Below, piece by piece: positions 43,401 through 53,589 of a DNA stretch of 64,000 nucleotides. How positions within the stretch are numbered: the first letter of the stretch is position 1; every line of letters starts with the position of its first letter. The notes below the pieces were generated by a model. The model made no database searches and was not told the origin of the DNA. It saw nothing but the letters and a program-made list of their open reading frames with translations. The DNA lies in NCBI RefSeq assembly GCF_964340395.1, contig NC_135550.1:3075001-3139000 (forward strand), written 5' to 3'. The DNA is from Glandiceps talaboti. Lineage: Eukaryota > Hemichordata > Enteropneusta > Spengelidae. The position numbers and the translations under genes are program-made.

Positions 43401-45453
43401 TGGCAGATGAACACCAGACAGTCAATCAATCAAGAAGTGGAAGAAGTAAGTGAAGATTTTGGTATTGTATAATTACTGAGAATGGTCCTTAAATGTTGTT
43501 GCCCAATATTTATTGCCATCTGCAATAGAAAGTATAAGTTATCTAAAAGTTCTTTTGTCAGTACTAAGCACACGACAAGTAATGACAACGTTATGTCACA
43601 AGTAGATTGTAGCAGAAAAAAGAAATATTGGAGATGAAAAGAATTGTATTATCTGTGGTAATATCTTTTCAAAAAGGTTAAATTGAGTAGTGGCAACTTT
43701 AAGAATAAATATTAGAATCTAAAGAACTGTTATTTCATTCCATCAATAAGTTTATACTGTATTGTTTGATTCATTCTTTCAGGATGGAACTCAAGGTCAC
43801 GGAAGATGACACGAACACAGATGGCAGATGAACACCAGACAGCCAATCAAGAAGTGGAAGAAGTAAGTGAAGATTTTGGAATTGTATAATTACTGAGAAT
43901 GGTCATTAAATTTTGTTGCCCAATATTTCTTCCCATCTGCAATGGAAAGTATAAGTTATCTAAAAGTTCTTTTGTCAGTACTTAGCACACGACAAACAAT
44001 TGCAACCTTATATCACAAGTAGATTATAGCAGAATTAAGAAATATTTTGGAGATGAACAGAATTGTATTATCCGTGGTAATATCTTTTCAAAAAGGTTAA
44101 AGTGAGTAGTGGCAACTTTAAGAGTAAATGTTAGAATCTAAATAACTGTTATTTCATTCCATCAATAAGTTTATACTGTATTGTTTGATTCATTCCTTTC
44201 AGGATGGAACTCAAGGTCACGGAAGATGACACGAACACAGATGGCAGATGAACACCAGACAGCCAATCAAGAAGTGGAAGAAGTAAGTGAAGATTTTGGA
44301 ATTGAATAATTACTGAGAATGGTCATTAAATTTTGTTGCCCAATATTTCTTCCCATCTGCAATGGAAAGTATAAGTTATCAAAAAGTTCTTTTGTCAGTA
44401 CTAATCACACAACAAGTAATGACAACCTTATGTCACAAGTAGACTAGCAGAATGAAGATATATTTTGGAGATGAACAGAATTGTATTATCCGTGGTAATA
44501 TCTTTTCAAAAAGGTTAAAGTGAGTAGTGGCAACTTGTAAGAGTAAATATTAGAATACTGTTATTTCATTCCATCAATAAGTTTATACTTTATTGTTTGA
44601 TTCATTCCTTTCAGGATGGAACTCAAGGTCACGGAAGATGACACGAACACAGATGGCAGATGAACACCAGACAGCCAATCAAGAAGTGGAAGAAGTAAGT
44701 GAAGATTTTGCAATTGAATAACTACTGTGAATGGTCATTAAATTTTGTTGCCCAATATTTCTTCCCATCTGCAATGGAAAGTATAAGTTATCAAAAAGTT
44801 CTTTTGTTAGTACTAATCACACAACAAGTAATGACAACCTTATGTCACAAGTAGACTAGCAGAATGAAGATATATTTTGGAAATGAACAGAATTGTATTA
44901 TCCGTGGTAATATCTTTTCAAAAAGGTTAAATTGAGTAGTGGCAACTTTAAGAGTAAATATTAGAATCTAAATAACTGTTATTTCATTCCATCAATAAGT
45001 TTATACTGTATTGTTTGATTCATTCCTTTCAGGATGGAACTCAAGGTCACGGAAGATGACACGAACACAGATGGCAGATGAACACCAGACAGTCAATCAA
45101 TCAAGAAGTGGAAGAAGTAAGTGAAGATTTTGGTATTGTATAATTACTGAGAATGGTCCTTAAATGTTGTTGCCCAATATTTATTGCCATCTGCAATAGA
45201 AAGTATAAGTTATCTAAAAGTTCTTTTGTCAGTACTAAGCACACGACAAGTAATGACAACGTTATGTCACAAGTAGATTGTAGCAGAAAAAAGAAATATT
45301 GGAGATGAAAAGAATTGTATTATCTGTGGTAATATCTTTTCAAAAAGGTTAAATTGAGTAGTGGCAACTTTAAGAATAAATATTAGAATCTAAAGAACTG
45401 TTATTTCATTCCATCAATAAGTTTATACTGTATTGTTTGATTCATTCTTTCAG
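40441..45453 (+). repeat. Four-unit higher-order repeat, 1,671 bp period, three copies
   Basis: Cores 40441, 42112 and 43783 begin three blocks of four units spaced exactly 1,671 bp, with matching subtypes: 'cacgacaaacaattgc', 'gattttggaattgaata' with 'gtagactagcag', 'gattttgcaattgaataac', and 'ggtccttaaatgttg'. Similarity extends upstream to about 40,100. A partial later copy of the block follows at 46699-47529. Confidence 0.85.
41691..41774 (+). other. 84-nt core variant (frame-preserving subtype)
   Basis: A four-base duplication (gtcaatcaatcaag) makes the core 84 nt, a multiple of three. In the open frame the core enters needing two bases and exits one base into a codon, so consecutive copies of this subtype would stay in frame. 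Same subtype at 43362, 45033 and 47529, always once per higher-order block and never adjacent. Confidence 0.7.
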
Positions 45454-48400
45454 GATGGAACTCAAGGTCACGGAAGATGACACGAACACAGATGGCAGAT
45501 GAACACCAGACAGCCAATCAAGAAGTGGAAGAAGTAAGTGAAGATTTTGGAATTGTATAATTACTGAGAATGGTCATTAAATTTTGTTGCCCAATATTTC
45601 TTCCCATCTGCAATGGAAAGTATAAGTTATCTAAAAGTTCTTTTGTCAGTACTAAGCACACGACAAGTAATGACAACCTTATGTCACAAGTAGATTGTAG
45701 CAGAAAAAAGAAATATTGGAGATGAACAGAATTGTATTATCCGTGGTAATATCTTTTCAAAAAGGTTAAATTGAGTAGTTGCAACTTTAAGAGTAAATAT
45801 TAGAATACTGTTATTTCATTCCATCAATAAGTTTATACTGTATTGTTTGATTCATTCTTTCAGGATGGAACTCAAGGTCACGGAAGATGACACGAACACA
45901 GATGGCAGATGAACACCAGACAGCCAATCAAGAAGTGGAAGAAGTAAGTGAAGATTTTGGAATTGTATAATTACTGAGAATGGTCATTAAATTTTTGCCC
46001 AATATTTCTTCCCATCTGCAATGGAAAGTATAAGTTATCTAAAAGTTCTTTTGTCAGTATTAAGCACACGACAAGTAATGACAACGTTATGTCACAAGTA
46101 GATTGTAGCAGAATAAAGAAATATTGGAGATGAAAAGAATTGTATTATCCGTGGTAATATCTTTTCAAAAAGGTTAAATTGAGTAGTGGCAACTTTAAGA
46201 ATAAATATTAGAATCTAAAGAACTGTTATTTCATTCCATCAATAAGTTTATACTGTATTGTTTGATTCATTCTTTCAGGATGGAACTCAAGGTCACGGAA
46301 GATGACACGAACACAGATGGCAGATGAACACCAGACAGCCAATCAAGAAGTGGAAGAAGTAAGTGAAGGTTTTGGAATTCTATAATTACTGAGAATGGTC
46401 ATTAAATTTTGTTGCCCAATATTTCTTCCCATCTGCAATGGAAAGTATAAGTTATCTAAAAGTTCTTTTGTCAGTACTTAGCACACGACAAAGAATGGCA
46501 ACCTTATGTCACAAGTAGATTATAGCAGAATTAAGAAATATTTTGGAGATGAATAGAATTGTATTATCCGTGGTAATATCTTTTCAAAAATGTTAAATTG
46601 AGTAGTGGCAACTTTAAGAGTAAATATTAGAATCTAAATAACTGTTATTGCATTCCATCAATAAGTTTATACTGTATTGTTTGATTCATTCCTTTCAGGA
46701 TGGAACTCAAGGTCACGGAAGATGACACGAACACAGATGGCAGATGAACACCAGACAGCCAATCAAGAAGTGGAAGAAGTAAGTGAAGATTTTGGAATTG
46801 TATAATTACTGACAATGGTCATTCAATTTTGTTGCCCAATATTTATTCCCATCTGCAATGGAAAGTATAAGTTATCAAAAAGTTCTTTTGTCAGTACTAA
46901 TCACACAACAAGTAATGACAACCTTATGTCACAAGTAGACTAGCAGAATGAAGATATATTTTGGAGATGAACAGAATTGTATTATCCGTGGTAATATCTT
47001 TTCAAAAAGGTTAAAGTGAGTAGTGGCAACTTGTAAGAGTAAATATTAGAATACTGTTATTTCATTCCATCAATAAGTTTATACTTTATTGTTTGATTCA
47101 TTCCTTTCAGGATGGAACTCAAGGTCACGGAAGATGACACGAACACAGATGGCAGATGAACACCAGACAGCCAATCAAGAAGTGGAAGAAGTAAGTGAAG
47201 ATTTTGCAATTGAATAACTACTGTGAATGGTCATTAAATTTTGTTGCCCAATATTTCTTCCCATCTGCAATGGAAAGTATAAGTTATCAAAAAGTTCTTT
47301 TGTTAGTACTAATCACACAACAAGTAATGACAACCTTATGTCACAAGTAGACTAGCAGAATGAAGATATATTTTGGAAATGAACAGAATTGTATTATCCG
47401 TGGTAATATCTTTTCAAAAAGGTTAAATTGAGTAGTGGCAACTTTAAGAGTAAATATTAGAATCTAAATAACTGTTATTTCATTCCATCAATAAGTTTAT
47501 ACTGTATTGTTTGATTCATTCCTTTCAGGATGGAACTCAAGGTCACGGAAGATGACACGAACACAGATGGCAGATGAACACCAGACAGTCAATCAATCAA
47601 GAAGTGGAAGAAGTAAGTGAAGATTTTGGTTTTGTATAATTACTGAGAATGGTCATTAAATTTTGTTGCCAAATATTTCTTCCTATCTGCAATGGAAAGT
47701 ATAAGTTATCAAAAAGTTCTTTTGTCAGTACTAATCACACAACAAGTAATGACAACCTTATGTCACAAGTAGACTGTAGCAGAATGAAGAAATATTTTGG
47801 AGATGAACAGAATTGTATTATCCGTGGTAATATCTTTTCAAAAAGGTTAAATTGAGTAGTGGCATTTTGTAAGAGTAAATATTAAAATACTGTTATTTCA
47901 TTCCATCAATAAGTTTATGCTGTATTGTTTGATTCATTCCTTTCAGGATGGAACTCAAGGTCACGGAAGATGACACGAACACAGATGGCAGATGAACACC
48001 AGACAGTCAATCAAGAAGTGGAAGAAGTAAGTGAAGATTTTGGAATTGTATAATTACTGAGAATGGTCATTAAATTTTGTTGCCCAATATTTCTTCCCAT
48101 CTGCAATGGAAAGTATAAGTTATCTAAAAGTTCTTTTGTCAGTACTAAGCACACGACAAGTAATGACAACCTTATGTCACAAGTAGATTGTAGCAGAAAA
48201 AAGAAATATTGGAGATGAACAGAATTGTATTATCCGTGGTAATATCTTTTCAAAAAGGTTAAATTGAGTAGTTGCAACTTTAAGAGTAAATATTAGAATA
48301 CTGTTATTTCATTCCATCAATAAGTTTATACTGTATTGTTTGATTCATTCTTTCAGGATGGAACTCAAGGTCACGGAAGATGACACGAACACAGATGGCA

Positions 48401-49174
48401 GATGAACACCAGACAGCCAATCAAGAAGTGGAAGAAGTAAGTGAAGATTTTGGTATTGTATAATTACTGAGAATGGTCATTAAATTTTTGCCCAATATTT
48501 CTTCCCATCTGCAATGGAAAGTATAAGTTATCTAAAAGTTCTTTTGTCAGTATTAAGCACACAACAAGTAATGACAACGTTATGTCACAAGTAGATTGTA
48601 GCAGAATAAAGAAATATTGGAGATGAAAAGAATTGTATTATCCGTGGTAATATCTTTTCAAAAAGGTTAAATTGAGTAGTGGCAACTTTAAGAATAAATA
48701 TTAGAATCTAAAGAACTGTTATTTCATTCCATCAATAAGTTTATACTGTATTGTTTGAGTCATTCTTTCAGGATGGAACTCAAGGTCACGGAAGATGACA
48801 CGAACACAGATGGCAGATGAACACCAGACAGCCAATCAAGAAGTGGAAGAAGTAAGTGAAGATTTTGGAATTGTATAATTACTGACAATGGTCATTAAAT
48901 TTTGTTGCCCAATATTTCTTCCCATCTGCAATGGAAAGTATAAGTTATTAAAAAGTTCTTTTGTCAGTACTAAGCACACGACAAGTAATGACAACCTTAT
49001 GTCACAAGTAGACTGTAGCAGAATGAAGACATATTTTGGAGATGAACAGAATTGTATTATCCGTGGTAATATCTTTTCAAAAATGTTAAATTGAGTAGTG
49101 GCAACTTTAAGAGTAAATATTAGAATACTGTTATATCATTCCATTAAAAAGTTTATACTGTATTGTTTGATTAG

Positions 49175-49318
49175 GATGGAACTCAAGGTCACGGAAGATA
49201 ACACGAACACAGATGGCAGATGAACACCAGACAGCCAATCAAGAAGTGGAAGAAGTAAGTGAAGATTTTGGATTTGTAAAATTACTGAAAATGGTCATTA
49301 TATTTTGTTGCCCAATAT
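49175..49318 (+). repeat. Last array unit, truncated, with eroded acceptor
   Basis: The final core (49175-49254) is preceded by 'tattgtttgattag': the usual 'cattcctttcag' has been lost, leaving a poor pyrimidine tract, though GTAAGTG follows at 49255. Array homology then breaks at about 49,318 inside 'gcccaatatt', where diverged relatives begin. This is probably the right boundary of the homogenised array. Confidence 0.8.
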
Positions 49319-49331
49319 TTTGTACCTTCAG

Positions 49332-49410
49332 CAATGGATTACAAGGCCACAGACGATGATACAAAGAGTGGAGAGGGATGGGTGTGACACTGATTGCAAA
49401 CACCACAGAA
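49332..49410 (+). pseudogene. Diverged relative of the array exon (copy A)
   Basis: After 'tttgtaccttcag' comes 'caatggattacaaggcc', recognisably related to the array core ('gatggaactcaaggtc'), then 'cgatgatacaaagagtgg', ending 'caccacagaa' before GTGGGT. One frame is open and matches the exon at 49,658 in the same frame (ITRPQTMIQRVER followed by DGCDTDCKHHR). The downstream sequence 'aaatacaagttatctaagg' also matches the array intron. It is an old copy of the same exon-intron unit. The donor is weak, so it may no longer splice. Confidence 0.55.
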
Positions 49411-49657
49411 GTGGGTCAACATCGAGTCGCCATAAATTTCATCAATTTGTTTTTGGGCAATATTGTTTTCTTCTGTCATCAATGATAAATACAAGTTATC
49501 TAAGGGGGAGAGGGTGGCCTTATGAATTTCTTATCACATGATAAGTAGCAACAAAGAAGTTAGTCAATATTAGTAATTTTGAGTATAAAATTACAATTTT
49601 AATAAATTTCTTTTCATTCAATAAATAAATAAATTATCTTTTATTTACTCACTTAAG
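49411..49657 (+). repeat. Diverged intron-like segment of copy A
   Basis: It keeps landmarks of the array intron in order: 'gggcaatatt', 'aatacaagttatctaa', 'cacatgataagtagcaac', then a pyrimidine-rich stretch ending 'ttatttactcacttaag' at 49,657. Also related to 49,732-50,000. No separate gene is seen. Confidence 0.6.
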
Positions 49658-49731
49658 GATTACAAGGCCACGGAAGATGGTACGAAGACTGGAGCTGGAT
49701 GGATGTGACAACGACTGCGAATGCCACAGAT
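49658..49731 (+). CDS. Probable internal coding exon, ancestral form of the array core (copy B)
   Basis: The 74-nt segment lies between 'tttactcacttaag' and GTGAGTC, both good splice sites. It is homologous to the array core ('caaggccacggaagatgg' against 'caaggtcacggaagatga'). Two frames are open. Entry needing one base gives ITRPRKMVRRLEL then DGCDNDCECHR and ends one base into a codon. That base joins the exon at 50,310 to form a cysteine codon and continue CWTKDEFEDPRM-stop. Entry needing two bases gives a Trp-rich reading (GRWYEDWSWMD) that would run to a different stop in the next exon. The first is favoured because copy A keeps the same frame open while the alternative is broken there. 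The protein family is not recognised, and the upstream exon is not identified. Confidence 0.5.
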
Positions 49732-50309
49732 GTGAGTCAACATTCTGAATTTTAAAATTAGTCGACATAAATTTCATCAATGTGTTATTGTCAATATTTT
49801 TCTCCTGTCATCAATGATAAATACAAGTACAATCTAAGGGGGAGAGGGTGGCCTTCTGAATACTAATCACATGACAAGCTTAGTTCACAAGTATTTTCAG
49901 GCTAAAATTAGAGTAAAATAAACATTGTATTGAAGTAATTTTTCTAAAAGGTCAGATTAAGTAATTGCAATTTTGAGTGTAGATATTACAATCATTCAAT
50001 ATGTAAATATATTGTCTATTGTTTTATATATTCAATTATGATATTATCAGCAGTAATATTTTTTTAGAGCTTAGTAAAGTAATAGCAATTTTGAGTGTTT
50101 TGACTCGTATCTCGAACACTGGAGAATGAATGACATAGAAACTTGTGAAATAATGTCACAATGCCATGATGTAGAATGATGCTCATGCATTATATGAACC
50201 ACATTACACAATGGAATATTAGATGTTAGCAATTTTGTTTAAGGATTTAGTAAATATTACAATTCGAATGGATGTTGTTTCAATAAATACTTTTATTAAT
50301 TCACTTTAG
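49732..50309 (+). repeat. Diverged intron-like segment between probable exons
   Basis: It retains array-intron landmarks ('tgataaatacaagta', 'cacatgacaagctta', 'aggtcagattaagtaattgc') with heavy divergence. A second partial echo occurs near 50,070 ('ttagtaaagtaatagcaattttgag'). No further exon with good splice sites is evident. It ends in 'ttattaattcactttag', a clear acceptor. Confidence 0.55.
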
Positions 50310-50347
50310 GCTGGACCAAAGATGAATTCGAAGACCCAAGAATGTGA
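50310..50347 (+). CDS. Probable terminal coding exon
   Basis: Following the acceptor 'aattcactttag', the sequence GCTGGACCAAAG joins in phase to the exon at 49,658: its first two bases complete a TGC codon, then WTKDEFEDPRM and TGA at 50,345-50,347. The resulting tail is short, acidic and, with the previous exon, cysteine-containing. No canonical AATAAA is seen immediately downstream, so the transcript end is unknown. Alternative phases also give short readings, so the call rests on splice sites plus phase fit. Confidence 0.45.
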
Positions 50348-50575
50348 TTATTAAAATTTGATAAAATTGTTTTTCTTTTTTAAATATGATTGTATGAATG
50401 AATGAATGAGTGACTAGTTTCTATATCCCTTCCCCTTTCTCTTTCCCAATCTCCAAATTAAAAATAATTTCGTCCTCATCGTCAACTACCTCGCATCTCG
50501 GTCCTTTTTCGCTGTCGGTATTACATATACACAAACATTTCATCTTTTTCTCTTTCTTCTCATTTTTGGTTGTCC
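50348..50575. other. Intergenic stretch, no gene seen
   Basis: AT-rich DNA with a short 'gaatgaatgaatga' run near 50,396-50,410 and a pyrimidine-rich region around 50,430-50,575. Nothing else is supported. Confidence 0.6.
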
Positions 50576-50629
50576 TCAGGCTAGGTTAAGTTGGTGACCG
50601 GTTTGTCGGTTGGTCGGTAGTATTTTCAC

Positions 50630-50773
50630 TTGCCTCTCTATGGCCTTTCTCTCATACATAACATCCACAGACACAAATTTCGCAGTTTCGCCACCGTTTA
50701 TATTTTCACCGCGTACATCTCCGTCCGTATTTGTCATCGCCGCGTTTCCATCTGCATTCGTCATCTTCGCCAT
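50630..50773 (-). CDS. Possible first coding exon on the minus strand
   Basis: On the minus strand an ATG at 50,773 opens a frame (MAKMTNADGNAAMTNTDGD, then ENINGGETAKFVSVDVMYE) with richer CG content than its surroundings. It runs to GAGAGGCAA followed by GTGAAAAT, a plausible donor; if unspliced, the frame continues to a stop at 50,576. The protein is not recognised. Any next exon would lie leftward, inside or beyond the array. The evidence is only an open frame, codon-like composition and a moderate donor. Confidence 0.3.
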
Positions 50774-50860
50774 GTATCATATTCAAGCTATTTTAACACC
50801 AAACATACAAACTATATGTTTGTATGATTGAGAGTGCCCTTGACATTATTCGCAGTCAAG

Positions 50861-50863
<3 letters not shown>

Positions 50864-50907
<44 letters not shown>

Positions 50908-51014
50908 TGTGTGTGTGTGTGTGTGAGTGTGAGTGTGAGTGTGAGTGTGAGTGTGAGTGTGAGTGTGAGTGTGAGTGTGAGTGTGAGTGTGAGTGTGTGT
51001 GTGTGTGTGTGTGT
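50864..51014. repeat. GT / GTGA microsatellite
   Basis: Long (GT)n is followed by a regular (GAGTGT)n hexamer from about 50,929 to 50,995, then (GT)n again. Open frames on both strands here are low-complexity artefacts. Confidence 0.95.
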
Positions 51015-51110
51015 AAAAATGTGTCCCCTTGGATATGTTATGGCAACTCAAAAAAGGCGACAAAGAATTGCTTGGCAGCGATGACACCCCTAGCATTGAC
51101 TAGATAATAT

Positions 51111-51143
51111 GAACGTTAGACTGTTAGAAATAGTCTAACGTTC
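51111..51143. other. Perfect 12-bp inverted repeat (hairpin)
   Basis: GAACGTTAGACT (51,111-51,122) is exactly complementary to AGTCTAACGTTC (51,132-51,143) with a 9-nt loop. No U tract follows. It could be the remnant of a foldback element or a chance palindrome. Confidence 0.7.
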
Positions 51144-53589
51144 AGGGGACCTTTTGCCAGACTTGCCATATCATAACCTGCAGCTGTTTACAGTGTTCAC
51201 AGTAAATTCCTATTTGGTCTTGAAGGATGAGAATTTAAATAAATTATACCGTAAGTTATCTATACATATACTGATCAACTGAAAGTACTATCATCTGCCT
51301 TTTGTGGCTGTCATTCACGGCAATGTCTATTATATCTACAAGATATCAAGCATACATCATCTACACCTGATGGCTAAGAGTGGTAAGTGTCATATATAAG
51401 TTACTTACTTTTTGTTATTCTTCTACATTCGATTTGCGACGATGATGAATGCAAAATAACTGTTTTATACATGTGTGTGAAAGACCTCGGTTGAAAACAG
51501 TGGATTTTTCCATCGGCCCTCTGCCCCCCCCCCCCAGCCTCTATGTAAAATTGGACTCCCTTTTATGTAAAACCGAAAAGAGGCTGCCCCCTAACACTTA
51601 ATTCTAAATCATGATTACCCCCCCCCCCCCTGTATATCATATTCACATGACAGCCATTTTTTGATCGTGACTCAATGTGGACTGTACTGCCTGACCATCT
51701 TGCAAATACTTGATAAGATCCCATGATAGCACTGTCATCTCCTTTTAGAAGCCTTGGAGTGAATTTTGAGACTATTAGTAATTGCCAAGATTTAACAGAT
51801 AGCACCAATATAAAGCAACTGCACAGGGTTGAAATATTTGTGAAATAAATTTTTATAGTATCTTCACAGTAAAATGTAGGGAAGAGCTTGGGAAAGGGAT
51901 ATGTCCATCTTTTTTTTAGGGGGGGATCCTCGTGGTCTCTCCCTAGAAGGCTCTCTTAAAAGCCATTTTTAGGATATTCAGAGCCTTTCAAGCAATAATC
52001 TCCAAACTTTACAAAACAGCACCACCATATCAGAAAGTATTCTGTATAACTTACACAGGGTTGAAATATGTTAAAAGTTAAATGGCATCATTTTACTAAA
52101 GGTCGGTACACTTAATGGTAGTATCATTGGTCGGGGAGATTTGGACTTTTAAGGCAATATTATAGTAGACTATCTTGGGAAACATTTCACATCTTTAAAA
52201 GACAATATTCGAATCGAAACAGGTTCAGACTTAAGATGGGAACGGGCTTACTATGACAGTAAAAAGGTTAGAGCATCTGATTGTTGGCTATGTATTAGTG
52301 ACCCCCGGGGGTGAGAGATTTCTTGGGGTTTTCAAGGTCACCTTGATTTTTCAGTTTTTATCAACAAATCGCCGAAACATTACAATAATTACAGTTAAAG
52401 ATAATGTTATATCCTACAAAGTGGTTATAATAGAGAATTATATAGATTACACATCCAGTTTCAGAGATACATGACATATGTACTGTAACTAGTGTGGTAG
52501 GTAATACATTGCATATGTATATGTAAAGTTAAGTTTGAGCCACACTCCAGGTGAAGTTATATTTTAAAATAGGGACAGGAAAAAATACTAAAGTTCAGAC
52601 AAGGTCATGCCACTGTAGATTAATGGATTCTTTTCTTTCATCCAAATCCAAAACACAATGGCATCCCCTACCCAAAATTTCAAAACAGGATGCCCCCCCC
52701 CCCCCGCCAATTTCGAAAAGAGGTTGACCCCTACTAATGCATCACATGTTGATAATCGTCTGCTACTTCTGTCGAAAAGTATCCTGTTTACGGCATATTC
52801 CGTCTAAATCTCTCGTGCCCCGTTTGTGACTAGAATAGACTTTGCTTGACTAAAGCGACCATTTCACATATAAAGGAAAACTTACTGGAATGCTTGTTGC
52901 ATAGAAACATTGTCAATGTTGATTTTTACAGCTAAAATCGTAGGCTTGGTGTTTCACTCACTCATGTGACATGACGTTTATTACACACCCTAGCCTCAGA
53001 CAACTGCTAATGCAAAATAAACAATGACGTAGGTGCCGTGCATAGTGAGGATGTAGAAGTAGTCAAGTTGAAATGTTGATTATCAGCAATATAAACAATT
53101 GTAGCCATTAAAATTTTCGAGCCCATGTGACACTGTAATGATTTCATTAAAGGCCTGTTTTTGCTGCACTGTGAAAGAATATAATGCATACAGCGATCTT
53201 CTATCGACTGTAGCTCTAAGTCTCAAACTGTACTAAAACTACCTACTGACAGCCAGTTTCTCTATTGAGCACAAGTGTAATCTTTCACTGGAGGATTTTA
53301 GAGACATAAAAAAATAGTTTCCATGGTATGAGCGTAAAAAAATATTATTGTGCTGCAAGTGCAGAAATGCTATAAATGTCAAATTCCCTGGTACATGTGT
53401 TTCTGGTGCCACCGCCATAGGCAGTTTTATACTTTGGCAAATGCTGAAACAAACTGAATCTCTACCATCAAATCAAATTACTAAGAATACTGACCCGACT
53501 TAGTACCTTTAATGAATCCTGTAATTTTTCATAATGATACAATAATTTTAAATGGTATGGCATGCAACAATATACTTTGAGGATTTTTC
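51144..53589. other. Intergenic stretch with C-runs and an interspersed motif
   Basis: No convincing gene. It holds three poly-C runs (51,524-51,535; 51,618-51,630; 52,693-52,705), two of them close to 'gaaaagaggctgccccct'-like phrases, and two diverged copies of a 'tagcacca...cacagggttgaaatat' segment near 51,798 and 52,020. Short open frames are not supported by splice or start context. Confidence 0.55.

Larger units (their letters stand above)
204..49318 (+). repeat. Giant tandem array of a ~410-420 bp exon-bearing unit (117 cores)
   Basis: The unit is acceptor tract, ~80-nt core, GTAAGTG, then ~340 bp of intron-like sequence. Core starts: 457 876 1296 1716 2129 2548 2967 3378 3798 4218 4638 5058 5469 5889 6300 6720 7130 7550 7969 8388 8808 9228 9641 10061 10481 10894 11314 11734 12154 12566 12986 13405 13816 14236 14646 15066 15485 15904 16324 16744 17157 17577 17997 18410 18830 19250 19670 20082 20502 20922 21342 21755 22175 22595 23015 23427 23847 24267 24687 25100 25520 25940 26360 26772 27192 27612 28032 28444 28856 29276 29696 30108 30519 30939 31357 31770 32190 32772 33190 33603 34023 34443 34855 35273 35690 36108 36521 36941 37523 37941 38354 38774 39194 39606 40024 40441 40861 41273 41691 42112 42532 42944 43362 43783 44203 44615 45033 45454 45864 46279 46699 47111 47529 47947 48357 48772 49175. 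Spacing is mostly 420 or 410-413 bp. The shorter units lack a few bases, often in 'gaatctaaataactg' (reduced to 'gaatactg') or in 'atattttggag' (reduced to 'atattggag'). Known tandem-satellite behaviour; the splice-site interpretation is inference. Confidence 0.97.

Noticed and set aside
457-49254. One large multi-exon gene encoding a 117-repeat protein
   Set aside because: Ordinary 80-nt cores shift frame and hit a stop in the second consecutive copy, and several cores carry stops in the only open frame.
204-49318. CRISPR array or bacterial repeat array
   Set aside because: Spacers of ~340 bp are themselves repeated and homologous, the organism is an animal, and there are no cas genes.
50824-51107. 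Open frames on both strands of the GT/GTGA tract (His-Thr, Cys-Val, Cys-Glu repeats)
   Set aside because: Pure microsatellite translation.
52253-52474. A 73-codon open frame
   Set aside because: No ATG context or domain; surrounded by repeat-derived sequence.
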